A stretch of 64,000 nt of DNA from Trueperella abortisuis (GTDB taxonomy: Bacteria > Actinomycetota > Actinomycetes > Actinomycetales > Actinomycetaceae). Every line of letters begins with the position of its first letter. The stretch's first letter is position 1. The position numbers and the translations under genes are program-made. Below the pieces are notes generated by a model, which was not told the origin of the DNA, made no database searches, and worked only from the letters and a program-made list of their open reading frames with translations. This document shows, piece by piece, positions 53,130 to 61,273 of the stretch. The DNA lies in contig NZ_JAUSQL010000001.1 of NCBI RefSeq assembly GCF_030811095.1, positions 248,001 through 312,000 of the forward strand, in the 5' to 3' direction.

Positions 53130-54451
53130 GGACAATGAGGACGCCGACCCCGGCCGCGCTGATCGCGGCGACGGTACTGGCACTGGCCTCGGTTGTGGCG
53201 CCGGCGCAGGCGGACGGCGAGGCGGAATCGGGCGCGCCGGCCCACCCGGCGAGCATCATTGACCCGGACACGCCGCAGCGGGAGGGGATGGTGCTCACGG
53301 CGTCGGCGGAATTCAACGACGGCGTCAACGGGGCGCTCTTCACCGACCGCTACCTTCCGCACTGGTCGCTCTCGGACGGGACCCGCGCCCGATACGAGGT
53401 GAGCGACGGGACGCTCAAACTGCGCATCGACGCCGACCAGGAGCCGTGGGACCCCGACCACGACGGCTCGACCCGGGTCTCCTCCCTGCAGACCTACCAG
53501 CGCGATTACCTGCACAGGTGGACCAAGTACGCGGGCATCGCCCAGAAGACGACGCCGTTCCGCGGCCACCTGCAAAAGTACGGGTACTTCGAGGTGCGGG
53601 CGAAGGTCGCCGCCGGCGGCGGGCTCCACAGCGCGTGGTGGATGACCGGGGCTAACCAGGACCTGCCCGACGGGGATGGCAGCAGCTCGCATCAAAGCGG
53701 CGAGGTCGATATCTTCGAAGTGCTCGGCCGGCGCGGGGCCACCCAGGCTCAGACGGCCATCCACCCGTGGGGCGACCTCTGGCGGCTGTGGCCGTGGACG
53801 GCCCGGATCACGAATGGCGACGTCGACCTCTCGAAGGACTTCCACACCTACGGCTTCGAGTGGACGGCGTCGGGAATGAAGGTCTACGTCGACGGCGAGC
53901 TCGGGTTCTCGACGCCGCTGTCCCCGTCCTACCCCATGCTGACCTACCTGGGGGTGTACGAAAAGCGTGAACCGAAGGCCTGGACCGGGCCGTTCGATCC
54001 AGGCGTGCCCTACCCGAAGGTATTCGAGGTCGACTACTTCCGCGCCTACCAGTTCGACAAGGGCGATTTCCCGCACGCATACACGGTTGGCGACGGCATC
54101 CTTCAGGGCCAGACGAGGGTGAGCCACGGGGTGACAAGGTGGGTCGGCGGAGCTGGCAACGCGGCGACCGTGAACGTCTACGCGGCCCGGCCGGGCTTCT
54201 ATGACCTTGAGCTTGGCTACCGCTCCGGCGAGCCGCGCGGGCTGACGGTCGCGGTCAACGACACCCAGACCCTGCACTTTGACGGGCTGTCAAGCGGATC
54301 GTTCGTCGGCAAGTTTGACACGCTCAGGTTCGCGGCCGAGCTCGAGGAGGGGTGGAACTCAATCCGCTTGTCCAACCCTCGTGGGGTGGCGCCGGACCTG
54401 GGGGTGCTACGCGTCTTGGGGCAGGACACGGGCGGCGCCGACGCTTGGTAG
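53126..54451 (+). CDS. Secreted GH16 glycoside hydrolase with C-terminal carbohydrate-binding domain
   Basis: The 441-aa protein has a signal peptide ending near AQADG, then a GH16 beta-sandwich with the catalytic motif GEVDIFEVLG near residue 190 (Glu, Asp, Glu). A C-terminal domain (about 310-440) resembles a CBM35-type module. GTG 53126 overlaps the GH36 stop by 4 nt; ATG 53135 is an alternative. It would cut a beta-linked glycan outside the cell to feed the importer. Whether the target is a galactan, glucan or host glycan is undecided. Confidence 0.85.
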   Translation: MRTMRTPTPAALIAATVLALASVVAPAQADGEAESGAPAHPASIIDPDTPQREGMVLTASAEFNDGVNGALFTDRYLPHWSLSDGTRARYEVSDGTLKLRIDADQEPWDPDHDGSTRVSSLQTYQRDYLHRWTKYAGIAQKTTPFRGHLQKYGYFEVRAKVAAGGGLHSAWWMTGANQDLPDGDGSSSHQSGEVDIFEVLGRRGATQAQTAIHPWGDLWRLWPWTARITNGDVDLSKDFHTYGFEWTASGMKVYVDGELGFSTPLSPSYPMLTYLGVYEKREPKAWTGPFDPGVPYPKVFEVDYFRAYQFDKGDFPHAYTVGDGILQGQTRVSHGVTRWVGGAGNAATVNVYAARPGFYDLELGYRSGEPRGLTVAVNDTQTLHFDGLSSGSFVGKFDTLRFAAELEEGWNSIRLSNPRGVAPDLGVLRVLGQDTGGADAW

Positions 54452-54454
54452 CGT
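54449..54454 (+). promoter_or_regulatory. Leaderless-type -10 box, macro-domain gene
   Basis: TAGCGT overlaps the GH16 stop codon and ends 6 nt before ATG 54461, with no ribosome site. Confidence 0.45.
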
Positions 54455-54460
54455 TGAGCC

Positions 54461-54970
54461 ATGAAAGCATTACACGCGGATATCACCACACTGGACGTGG
54501 ATGCGATCGTCAATGCCGCCAACTCCACGCTCCTCGGCGGGGGCGGCGTCGATGGCGCGATCCACCGCGCCGCCGGGCCCGGCCTGCTTGCCGCCTGCAA
54601 GGACGTGCGTCGTGAGCGGTATCCCGGCGGCCTGCCGGTGGGCGAAGCCGTCATGACGCCGGGCTTCAACCTCCCCGCCCGCTACGTCATTCACACGGTC
54701 GGCCCGAACCGGCACCGCGGCGAGACGGACCCCAAGCTGCTCGCGCGAGCATTCCGATCCTGCGCCGAGCTGGCCACCCGCGAGGAGCTGACCCGGATCG
54801 CCTACCCCGCCATTTCTGCCGGGATCTACGGCTGGGACATGGGGCAGGTGGCGAGGATCGCCGTGGCTGAGCTGTCCAATTTCCCGAGCCTGGACGTGAC
54901 CTTCGCGCTTTTTAGCGAGGAAGCGCGGCAGACGTGGGAGCGCGCGATCGACGTCGGGACGCGCAATTGA
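54461..54970 (+). CDS. Macro-domain protein (O-acetyl-ADP-ribose deacetylase-like)
   Basis: The 169-aa protein is a single macro domain, which binds ADP-ribose and removes ADP-ribosyl or acetyl groups. DAIVNAANSTLLGGGGVDGAIH and AYPAISAGIYGWD contain the ADP-ribose loops and catalytic Asn/Asp. No ADP-ribosyltransferase (DarT) or sirtuin gene is adjacent. It is 9 bp after the GH16 stop but has its own leaderless-type -10. Confidence 0.9.
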   Translation: MKALHADITTLDVDAIVNAANSTLLGGGGVDGAIHRAAGPGLLAACKDVRRERYPGGLPVGEAVMTPGFNLPARYVIHTVGPNRHRGETDPKLLARAFRSCAELATREELTRIAYPAISAGIYGWDMGQVARIAVAELSNFPSLDVTFALFSEEARQTWERAIDVGTRN

Positions 54971-55009
54971 CGTCGGGGCGCGCCACCTGCGAGATTGAGT
55001 CGTGGCCGC

Positions 55010-56191
55010 CTATGTCCGACTCACCGTGCGCACATCCGGGACCAAGAGCGGGATGAGGTGCGCCGCCACCAGTGCGAATCCGCAAAAGAGAGCCACCTGA
55101 GTGGCGCCGAAGGCGAGTGCCGCCGGGCCGACCAAGAGCTGTGAGAGCGGCACGGTGGCGAAGGACAACGCATCGTCAAACGAGGACACTCGGGAAAGCT
55201 CGCCTCGCGGCACCTGGGTCTGCAGGGTCGAATCGTAGGTGATGGCAGCGGCCGTCGCGGCGAAAGCCGACACGAAAACGACGCCGATCAGCACCGCGAT
55301 CGAATCCGACAGGCCGAGCGCGATGAGCGGCAACCCCGTCAGAGATCCCAGGATGAGTCCGGTAGGCAGCGGGTTGCGAAAACGAAGCCGCATGAGCGCG
55401 ACGCTCGCCACCACCAGTCCCGCCGCGCGCACGGACAGCACCACGCCCCACCATGCCTCCGAGTGAGACCGGCCGATGATCGTCGGCCCGAGGATCTGCC
55501 ACGGCCCGATCAGCAGCAGGTTGATGATGGCGTAGGACAGTGCCAGCGTCCACACCCACCGCAGCCTGGAGAAGGCCTGCCAGCCCTCGCGCAGGTCGGC
55601 CCACATGCGCGCAGGCCGCGGTTGGCTCAGCCGTGGTAGGCGCGCAAACAGAATCGCGGCGAAAAGGGAGGTGACGGCGTCGGCGAGGAGGGCCCAACCC
55701 CCGCCGACGAACGTGACGAGTACGCCGGCGAGCGTGGGCCCAAGAATCCGGGTGGCGTTCTTCGAGGTGGCCAGTGCGGCGTTGGCCCGCTGGATGTCCC
55801 CCGGCGCCACCAGGTCAGGGACGATGCCCCGCAGTGCCGGGCCGGAGAACGCGGCGAGGATGCCGCTCGCCGCCGACAGGGCGGCCATGGCGCCGAGGCT
55901 GAACGCGTCCGAGAAAAGCAGCCCCGCCATCGCTGCCTGCGTGGCGGCGCTCGCCGCGGCGGTGGCGGTGAGGATTCGCGAGCGCGGGAACGTGTCGGCG
56001 AGAACGCCGCCGGCCAGCATAAAGACGAGCATGGGTAGCACGTTCGCGGCGAGCACCACGCCGGTTGCCGAGGCCGACTTCGTCTCCTCGAGTGCCACGA
56101 GCGTGAGTACGACGGGGGTCAACGCCGTGCCGAGGAGATCGACCGTGCGCGCAGCGAGGAAGGTGGCGAAGACGCGGTTGGTGAAAGCCAT
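55010..56191 (-). CDS. MFS transporter (Bcr/drug exporter-like)
   Basis: The 393-aa protein has 10-12 hydrophobic segments and MFS patterns such as GGVLADTFPRSRIL and the opening FATFLAARTVDLLGTALTPVVL. It belongs to the group of MFS proteins with unknown substrate that includes macrolide-type exporters. It is convergent with the macro-domain gene and co-directional with the MATE gene. Confidence 0.87.
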   Translation of the reverse strand: MAFTNRVFATFLAARTVDLLGTALTPVVLTLVALEETKSASATGVVLAANVLPMLVFMLAGGVLADTFPRSRILTATAAASAATQAAMAGLLFSDAFSLGAMAALSAASGILAAFSGPALRGIVPDLVAPGDIQRANAALATSKNATRILGPTLAGVLVTFVGGGWALLADAVTSLFAAILFARLPRLSQPRPARMWADLREGWQAFSRLRWVWTLALSYAIINLLLIGPWQILGPTIIGRSHSEAWWGVVLSVRAAGLVVASVALMRLRFRNPLPTGLILGSLTGLPLIALGLSDSIAVLIGVVFVSAFAATAAAITYDSTLQTQVPRGELSRVSSFDDALSFATVPLSQLLVGPAALAFGATQVALFCGFALVAAHLIPLLVPDVRTVSRT

Positions 56192-56272
56192 GGCTAGCCG
56201 ACGTCGTGAAGCGTGAGCGCCACGCGCGTGGCGCCGCTGGTGAGGCTCGCCCCGGCGAACGTGGCCGTGGCG

Positions 56273-57667
56273 TTAGCGGGCTGCGACTTCAACTTTGGGC
56301 TCCTCGACCTCGACGCGCATACGCACCGGTTCAACCCGCGGGGAGAGGTTCCGCTTCATGGCGTGGACCGCGAGCGTGAGAATAAGGCAGGCGCCAATCC
56401 ACGCCAGCGGTTGACACACGACGATCCCGACGTAGCCGTAAATCGGCGCGATGAAGAGCGCGGTGGCCACGCGGGCACCCATCTCGATGAAACCCGCGAG
56501 CGTGGGGATCAACGCGTTACCCAGCGACTGCAGGGAGTAACGGTTGACGAACAGGACGGTGAGGAAGGGGTAGAACGGGACCGTCACCCACAGGTAGAGC
56601 GAGCCGAGGCGAAGGATCTCGTCGGTCGCGCCCGAGCCGAAGAAGGCGCCGATCAACTCGTGTTGGAAGACGAGGATGAGGGTGCCGATGACGGCGGCGT
56701 AGGTCAGCGACATGTAGATCGCCTGGCGGATGCCCACCCACATGCGTTCCATCTTGCCCGCGCCGTAGTTCTGCGCCACGAAGACGCCGGCCGCGATGCC
56801 GAAGGAGACGAAGGGGAACATGGCCAACTGCTCGATGCGCTGGGCCACGGTGTAGGCGGCGATGGCGGCGGCGCCGTGGCCGTTGAGGGCGATCTGGATG
56901 ACGATGAGGCCGAGGGCGATGACGGAGGTCTGGAATCCCATCGGGATGCCGAGGCGGAGCTGCTCGAACGCCTCCACCTTGACGATGCGGAAGTCGGAAC
57001 GGCCGATGCGCAGGACCGGGATGCGGACCTGGATGTAGACGACGCACGCCACCACCGACAGCGCCTGGGCGATCACAGTGGCGAGCGCCGCGCCCTCCAC
57101 GCCTGTGCCGAGGTAGAGGATGAAGACGAGGTCGAGCCCGATGTTAAGCGCCGCGGCAAGGATAAGGAAGATCAGCGGCGTGATCGAATCGCCGATGGCG
57201 CGGATCGCGTTGGCCAGCAGGTTGTAAAAGACCGTGAAGATCGAGCCCGCGAAGAGGACCTGCAGGAAGTAGGTGGCCTCCGGGAGAATATGCGCCGGGG
57301 TGTTCATGAGGCGCAGGATGTCACCCGAGAAGACCACCGACGGCACGGTGATGGCGAGCGCGAGCACAGCCGACAGGATGATGGAGGTGCCGAAGTTCCG
57401 CCGCAGGGCCGGCAGGTCCTGGGCGCCGAAGTGACGCGACATCGGGATCGTCATGCCGACCGTGGCCGACTGGGCGAAGCCCATGATGAGGAAGAAGAGG
57501 GTGCCGACCGCGCCGACGGCCGCCACGGCGTCAGCGCCGAGTGTGCGCCCGACGATGAACGTGTCCGAAATGTTGTACAGCTGCTGGAAGAGGTTCCCCA
57601 CGAGAAGGGGAAGCATGAAAAGAAGGATCAGTTTTCCTTCATGGCCGTGCGTGAGTTCTTTTGCCAT
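56273..57667 (-). CDS. MATE-family multidrug efflux transporter
   Basis: The 464-aa protein has 12 helices, with the MATE start LPLLVGNLFQQLYNISDTFIVGRTLG and its second-half counterpart LGIPMGFQTSVIALGL. It exports cationic drugs or metabolites by Na(+)/H(+) antiport. The Arg/Lys/Glu-rich end MRVEVEEPKVEVAAR follows the last helix. ATG 57667 has GGAAAGAG upstream; a longer frame is not conserved. Confidence 0.9.
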   Translation of the reverse strand: MAKELTHGHEGKLILLFMLPLLVGNLFQQLYNISDTFIVGRTLGADAVAAVGAVGTLFFLIMGFAQSATVGMTIPMSRHFGAQDLPALRRNFGTSIILSAVLALAITVPSVVFSGDILRLMNTPAHILPEATYFLQVLFAGSIFTVFYNLLANAIRAIGDSITPLIFLILAAALNIGLDLVFILYLGTGVEGAALATVIAQALSVVACVVYIQVRIPVLRIGRSDFRIVKVEAFEQLRLGIPMGFQTSVIALGLIVIQIALNGHGAAAIAAYTVAQRIEQLAMFPFVSFGIAAGVFVAQNYGAGKMERMWVGIRQAIYMSLTYAAVIGTLILVFQHELIGAFFGSGATDEILRLGSLYLWVTVPFYPFLTVLFVNRYSLQSLGNALIPTLAGFIEMGARVATALFIAPIYGYVGIVVCQPLAWIGACLILTLAVHAMKRNLSPRVEPVRMRVEVEEPKVEVAAR

Positions 57668-57814
57668 TCTGCTCTTTCCCGGCACATATTCGATCGTCTC
57701 TAAAGCCGCTAAGGAGCGTACCAGGTAGAGCGCCGCCAAATGAGGTCGCGGCCATGTGAGATATGCGGCAGGTTGGCGGGTGGCGCGCCGTGGGCGAGGC
57801 GCGGGCGCGGGCGC

Positions 57815-57868
57815 GGGCCAAAACGGTAGGGCGGGCCAAAACGGTGGGGTGGGCGAAAGCGGTGGAGC
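57815..57868. repeat. Three tandem 18-bp units
   Basis: GGGCCAAAACGGTAGGGC, GGGCCAAAACGGTGGGGT and GGGCGAAAGCGGTGGAGC run head to tail in the gap between MATE and the dehydrogenase remnant. Probably slippage, possibly a regulatory array. Confidence 0.55.
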
Positions 57869-57898
57869 GGGCGTCGTCGGAAAACCAACGACGCCCGC
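57867..57898 (-). terminator. Hairpin after dehydrogenase remnant
   Basis: GCGGGCGTCGT (57867-57877) pairs with ACGACGCCCGC (57888-57898), with an inner GG/CC pair around AAAA. It lies downstream of the minus-strand pseudogene. Confidence 0.55.
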
Positions 57899-57930
57899 CC
57901 CCAGGCCAGCGCGACGAACGCGGTTGCGCG

Positions 57931-58253
57931 CTAGGCCATCTTCTCCAGCGGCGCGCGCACGCCGTGGTCGCGGATGACCTCGAAGGCGGCGAGGTAATCG
58001 CGACGGAAGGCCGGGTCCTTGGCGAGTTCGCCGAAGATCGGCTGAACGTTGAGGAAGGCCCCTCCTCTCCGCCTGCCTGCGCCGCGATCGGGAGCTTCAT
58101 CTCCTCCCACGCCTTGTCGCTGATCTGGATCTCCTTGCCATCCTCGGCCTTGCCCTCCAGCGAGATTGCCCACGCCGCGCCGGTTTTCCCGCAACCCGGC
58201 CGCTCGTTGCCCTCTTCCGCACTCACATTGGTCACATGTGTCTCACGGGCCAC
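57931..58253 (-). pseudogene. C-terminal remnant of a mannitol/fructuronate-type dehydrogenase
   Basis: The first part (from 58253) encodes AAWAISLEGKAEDGKEIQIS with a following Asp-rich helix; a different frame then continues FLNVQPIFGELAKDPAFRR to the stop at 57931. Joined, they match the last 90 or so residues of the long-chain mannitol dehydrogenase/UxuB family (G-D-x-G then IFGxLxxxPxF). The frame breaks in a GGAGAGGAGGGG run near 58060. The catalytic N-terminal 350 residues are gone, so it is non-functional. Confidence 0.6.
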
Positions 58254-58461
58254 TTCTGCCCCACGGCCATGCGGATCGGCGTTGCTAACTAGTGATCCTG
58301 AGCGCTAAACTGCCGGTTTTCGCGACGGAATCTCAAAAACTCACGACTTGGCCACACGTCCGAGGCGGGAAGAGCTACTGAATCCCGCCGGGCGACCCGT
58401 GACTGGGCGCCCTGCGGGTGCTGTTCCAAGCAAAACGCCCGCGCGGGCATGTGACCGCGAG

Positions 58462-58467
58462 TACACT
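58462..58467 (+). promoter_or_regulatory. Leaderless-type -10 box, ppk2
   Basis: TACACT ends 6 nt before ATG 58474, with no ribosome site in between. Confidence 0.45.
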
Positions 58468-58473
58468 GAGATC

Positions 58474-59433
58474 ATGTCCCATACCGATTCCCTCTCCACG
58501 AAGCTACCCAAACTAGACTCGCACGCCTACGACAAGGAGCTACGGCGTCTTCAAGCGGAGCTCGTCGAAATGCAACAGTGGGTCATTGCCACCGGCGAGC
58601 GTCTCGTCATCCTCTTCGAGGGGCGCGATGCGGCGGGCAAGGGGTCGGCGATCAAACGCGTCACCCAGTATCTAAACCCGCGCCACGCACGCGTCGTCGC
58701 GCTCCCCAAACCCACCGAACGCGAATCCACGCAGTGGTACTTCCAACGTTACGTGGCGCACCTGCCCGCGGCAGGAGAGATCGTCATCTTCGACCGCTCG
58801 TGGTACAACCGCGCCGGCGTCGAGCGCGTCATGGGTTTCGCCTCTCCGGAGGAATACCACCGCTTCCTGCGCCAGGCCCCCGAGTTTGAGCGGATGCTGG
58901 TCGACGACGGGATCCGAATCCTCAAGTACTGGTTCTCGGTGTCAGCCGAGGAACAGGAGGCGCGATTCCGCTCGCGGTCCTCGGACCCGATGCGGCGCTG
59001 GAAGCTGTCGCCGATCGACGTCGAGTCAATCAACCGCTGGGAAGAATACTCGCAGGCCAAGGATGCCATGTTTGCCGCAACGGACACGCCGTGGGCGCGC
59101 TGGCGCACGGTCGAGTCGGAGGACAAGAAGCGTTCGCGCATTAACGTCATCGCCGACATCCTCCGCGAGATCCCCTGGCAGCGCATCGAGCCGGAGAAGG
59201 TGGAGGTACCAAAACGGCCGGTGCTCGACGAGCAGGATTCACACCAGCGGCTGGACCGGACGAAGTACATCTACGTCGACGACGTCGCCGCGAAGCTCGA
59301 GAAGCGACGCGTGAAGGCGGCGGAGGAAAAGCGCAAGGCCAAAAAGAAAGCGCGTAAGGCTGCGAAGAAGGCGCGCAACGTGGAGATGGTGGATATGGTG
59401 GATGACGAACGCGGCGGCTCGGGCGAGGACTAG
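58474..59433 (+). CDS. ppk2: Polyphosphate kinase 2 (PPK2)
   Basis: The 319-aa enzyme uses polyphosphate to phosphorylate nucleotides. It has Walker A GRDAAGKG (50-57), the lid/Walker B part DRSWYNRAGVERVMGF and the YWFSVSAEEQEARFRSR basic helix. Its length fits one-domain PPK2. The last 40 residues are strongly Lys/Arg/Ala-rich, an unusual basic tail that may bind polyphosphate. The frame upstream of ATG 58474 is not conserved. It is followed by the SRP RNA gene on the other strand. Confidence 0.93.
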   Translation: MSHTDSLSTKLPKLDSHAYDKELRRLQAELVEMQQWVIATGERLVILFEGRDAAGKGSAIKRVTQYLNPRHARVVALPKPTERESTQWYFQRYVAHLPAAGEIVIFDRSWYNRAGVERVMGFASPEEYHRFLRQAPEFERMLVDDGIRILKYWFSVSAEEQEARFRSRSSDPMRRWKLSPIDVESINRWEEYSQAKDAMFAATDTPWARWRTVESEDKKRSRINVIADILREIPWQRIEPEKVEVPKRPVLDEQDSHQRLDRTKYIYVDDVAAKLEKRRVKAAEEKRKAKKKARKAAKKARNVEMVDMVDDERGGSGED

Positions 59434-59458
59434 GGCGGCGTCGTCGTTGGAAGAAAAA

Positions 59459-59548
59459 GGACTCCCCACGCACCCGCCAGAGCTCAAGTACCCTTGCTGC
59501 ATTCCTGCCCTGGGGGAGTTCCTCAAGATGGCGCCACGTGGGGAGCCG
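59459..59548 (-). ncRNA. ffs: Signal recognition particle RNA (small bacterial type)
   Basis: The minus strand carries the SRP core CAGGAATGCAGCAAGG, in which a GGAA tetraloop and its symmetric/asymmetric loops bind Ffh. The ends pair: CTCCCCACG (5') with CGTGGGGAG (3'). A TTTTTCTT tract follows the 3' end as a terminator. TAGTAT (59555-59560) is 7 nt upstream of the start. The roughly 90-nt RNA works with Ffh to target membrane and secreted proteins. Confidence 0.9.
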
Positions 59549-59682
59549 CAACCGATACTACCATGAGTTCGCGGGAGGCGGCGCCGCGCGGGTGAGACTA
59601 ACTGCACCCACGCCCGTCGGCATGCAATTTCCCAAAGCCCACCATGTTTCGTAAACTAAATAGGCAGATTCACTGAATCCGA
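59549..59682. other. SRP promoter and tRNA leader gap
   Basis: This gap holds the SRP -10 (59555-59560, minus strand) and an AT-rich stretch about 59640-59675 that is likely the tRNA promoter. No gene is supported. Confidence 0.5.
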
Positions 59683-59767
59683 GGAGGATTCGCCTAGTGG
59701 CCTATGGCGCTCGCTTGGAAAGCGGGTTGGGTTAACGCCCTCGGGGGTTCGAATCCCCCATCCTCCG
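59683..59767 (+). tRNA. tRNA-Ser (anticodon GGA)
   Basis: An 85-nt class II tRNA. The acceptor arms GGAGGAT and ATCCTCC pair, the anticodon loop reads CTTGGAAAG with GGA at 59717-59719, there is a long variable arm, and the T-loop is GGTTCGAATCC. CCA is not encoded (the sequence continues GCAG). Its 3' half is the likely attachment site of the integrated element that follows. Confidence 0.95.
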
Positions 59768-59785
59768 CAGATTGCCCCTTCCGGA

Positions 59786-59805
59786 AGCCCCGGGAGGGGC
59801 TTTTT
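59786..59805 (+). terminator. Rho-independent terminator after tRNA-Ser
   Basis: AGCCCC (59786-59791) pairs with GGGGCT (59796-59801) around GGGA and runs directly into TTTTT. Confidence 0.85.
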
Positions 59806-59876
59806 CGTTGTGTTTTCGCGGTTTTGGCCTATAAGCCTCAGAACACACCAGAAAACACCGCCGGGCACTACCCTAA

Positions 59877-59919
59877 GGGGTACAAACCGGGGTACAAACC
59901 GAAACGCAAAGGGGTACAA
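59877..59919 (+). repeat. GGGGTACAAACC repeats: candidate integrase arm-binding sites
   Basis: GGGGTACAAACC occurs twice in tandem (59877-59888, 59889-59900) and GGGGTACAA once more (59911-59919), just before the integrase start. Short iterated sites beside an integrase gene and its attachment site usually bind the integrase N-terminal domain. The role is inferred. Confidence 0.6.
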
Positions 59920-59937
59920 CAAAATGCGTGAATTCTT

Positions 59938-61273
59938 GGGTTAATAGACAAAAAATGTGTCTTATCCGGGCGTGTCGTTAGTGTCCTGCCCAGCCTTGGT
60001 GGATGGTCAGGCCGTCGTCCCAGGGGGCTTGGGTGTTGATGGCGTTGTCGATGTAGGCTGGCCCGTCGGGCTCAGGTTCGGGTTTGGGCTTGGTGGTGGC
60101 GGGGGTGTTGTTGATGAACGTGGCCAGGGGTTGGGGGTCGATGGAGCGGGTGTAGAGGAAGTAGTCCAGGGCGGTCTTCATGTGCTCTTCGGATAGGCCG
60201 CGGTGGGCTCGTAGGTAGGTCTTCAGCACGGCGTTCGTCCCGCCTTCTAAGGAGTTCGTGGTTGAGGCCAGGGGGCTTGTCGCGCCTGTGGTGGGGTCGA
60301 GGTAGGTAAAGAGCACCCCGGCCTTGACGTAGCCGTCTAAGGCTCTGACCAGGCGCCTGGTGGCGTGGTGGGTATACCACCAGGACTTGTTGTTTTGGGC
60401 AAAGCGCGGGATCTGTGAGGGGGCGACAGTGGCCTTGTAGGTGCGTTCGGCCAGCCAGGTGTCGTAGAGGGTGTGGAAGGCTGCGAGGCCTTTTTGCCAG
60501 GCGATGGCTTGGTCGGCGGTGGTGATCTTGGTCAGGTCCAAGGCCAGTTTGTATAGGGCCTTGTGCTGGTCGGTCTTGGGGCGGGTGGTGGTCAGGGTGC
60601 GGATGTTGCGCTGGATGTGGACTAGGCACCGTTGCAGGCGGCTGGTAGGCCAGCAGGCCTTGATCGCGGCCAGGGCCCCGCGGTCCCCGTCGGTGGTGCC
60701 ACGGCCGGAGCAGGGATACGCGACAGTAAGGCCGTGTAGGCGGCTTTGGATTCTTTGGCGCATAGCTGGTAGGCGATAACACCGTCAGTGGTAGCCGCCA
60801 CCAAGACGCACCAGCCGTGAGCGATGTAGGTCCCGTCGATGAAGATCTGGTCATGAACCTCTCCGGTGATGTCCCAGATCGGGCGGGTATCCCAACACCA
60901 AGCGTGATCGCGATCCCACGTCCGAGTAGAGCCGGTTAGGCGACGTTTGGGTTCAGTGTCGGTAATGAATTCAACGAATTCGCGGAACTGTTTTTCGCGT
61001 TGCTGGCGCCGATGAGTGCTGGTGAAGCTGTGGCCACAAGCCGGGCATCTCCAGCGCTGCCGGCCAGCACTCGTTGAGCCGTTCTTCTTCGTGGCGGTCT
61101 GACAAATCGGGCAGCGGCGGGCGTGCGGGTTTGGTCTTCTCACCCCATGCACGTAACCGGGCAGATGTCAACGAAGCAACCACTTTCAGCGTCTCAACCT
61201 TAAGAACCCTGACTTTCCCTTATTACACCAACGAAAAACTCGATCATAAAACACATTTTTTGTCTATTGACCC
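59938..61273 (-). mobile_element. IS256-family (IS1249-type) insertion sequence, 1336 bp
   Basis: The 28-bp ends (59938-59965 and 61246-61273) are inverted repeats with 26 matches, reading GGGTYAATAGACAAAAAATG inward. The element is flanked by an 8-bp direct repeat GAATTCTT (59930-59937 and 61274-61281). The ends and duplication length suit the IS256 group. It contains one transposase gene on the minus strand, now frameshifted. Confidence 0.93.
59978..61152 (-). pseudogene. IS1249-type transposase, frameshifted
   Basis: The N-terminal part (61152 to about 60705) has a zinc ribbon CPICQTATKKNGS...CPACGHSF and the first catalytic Asp in IFIDGTYIAHG. The C-terminal part (frame of 60763-59978) continues TDGDRGALAAIKACWP, the second Asp, and CLVHIQRNIR, with the final Glu in TNSLEGG. 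The two halves are in different frames and join near 60700, in CCGTGGCACCACC. There is no homopolymer slippery run, so a mutation (or a sequencing error) is likelier than programmed shifting. Confidence 0.85.

Noticed and set aside
54461-54970. Macro-domain protein as DarG antitoxin
   Set aside because: Only a lone macro domain is present and no DarT-like gene is adjacent.
57639-58253. 204-codon minus-strand frame as an intact gene
   Set aside because: Only its first 60 or so residues match a family; the rest is out-of-frame reading of the dehydrogenase end and the tandem repeats.
60650-60760. Programmed frameshifting of the IS transposase
   Set aside because: No slippery A/T or G run at the junction, and relatives of this IS group use a single frame.
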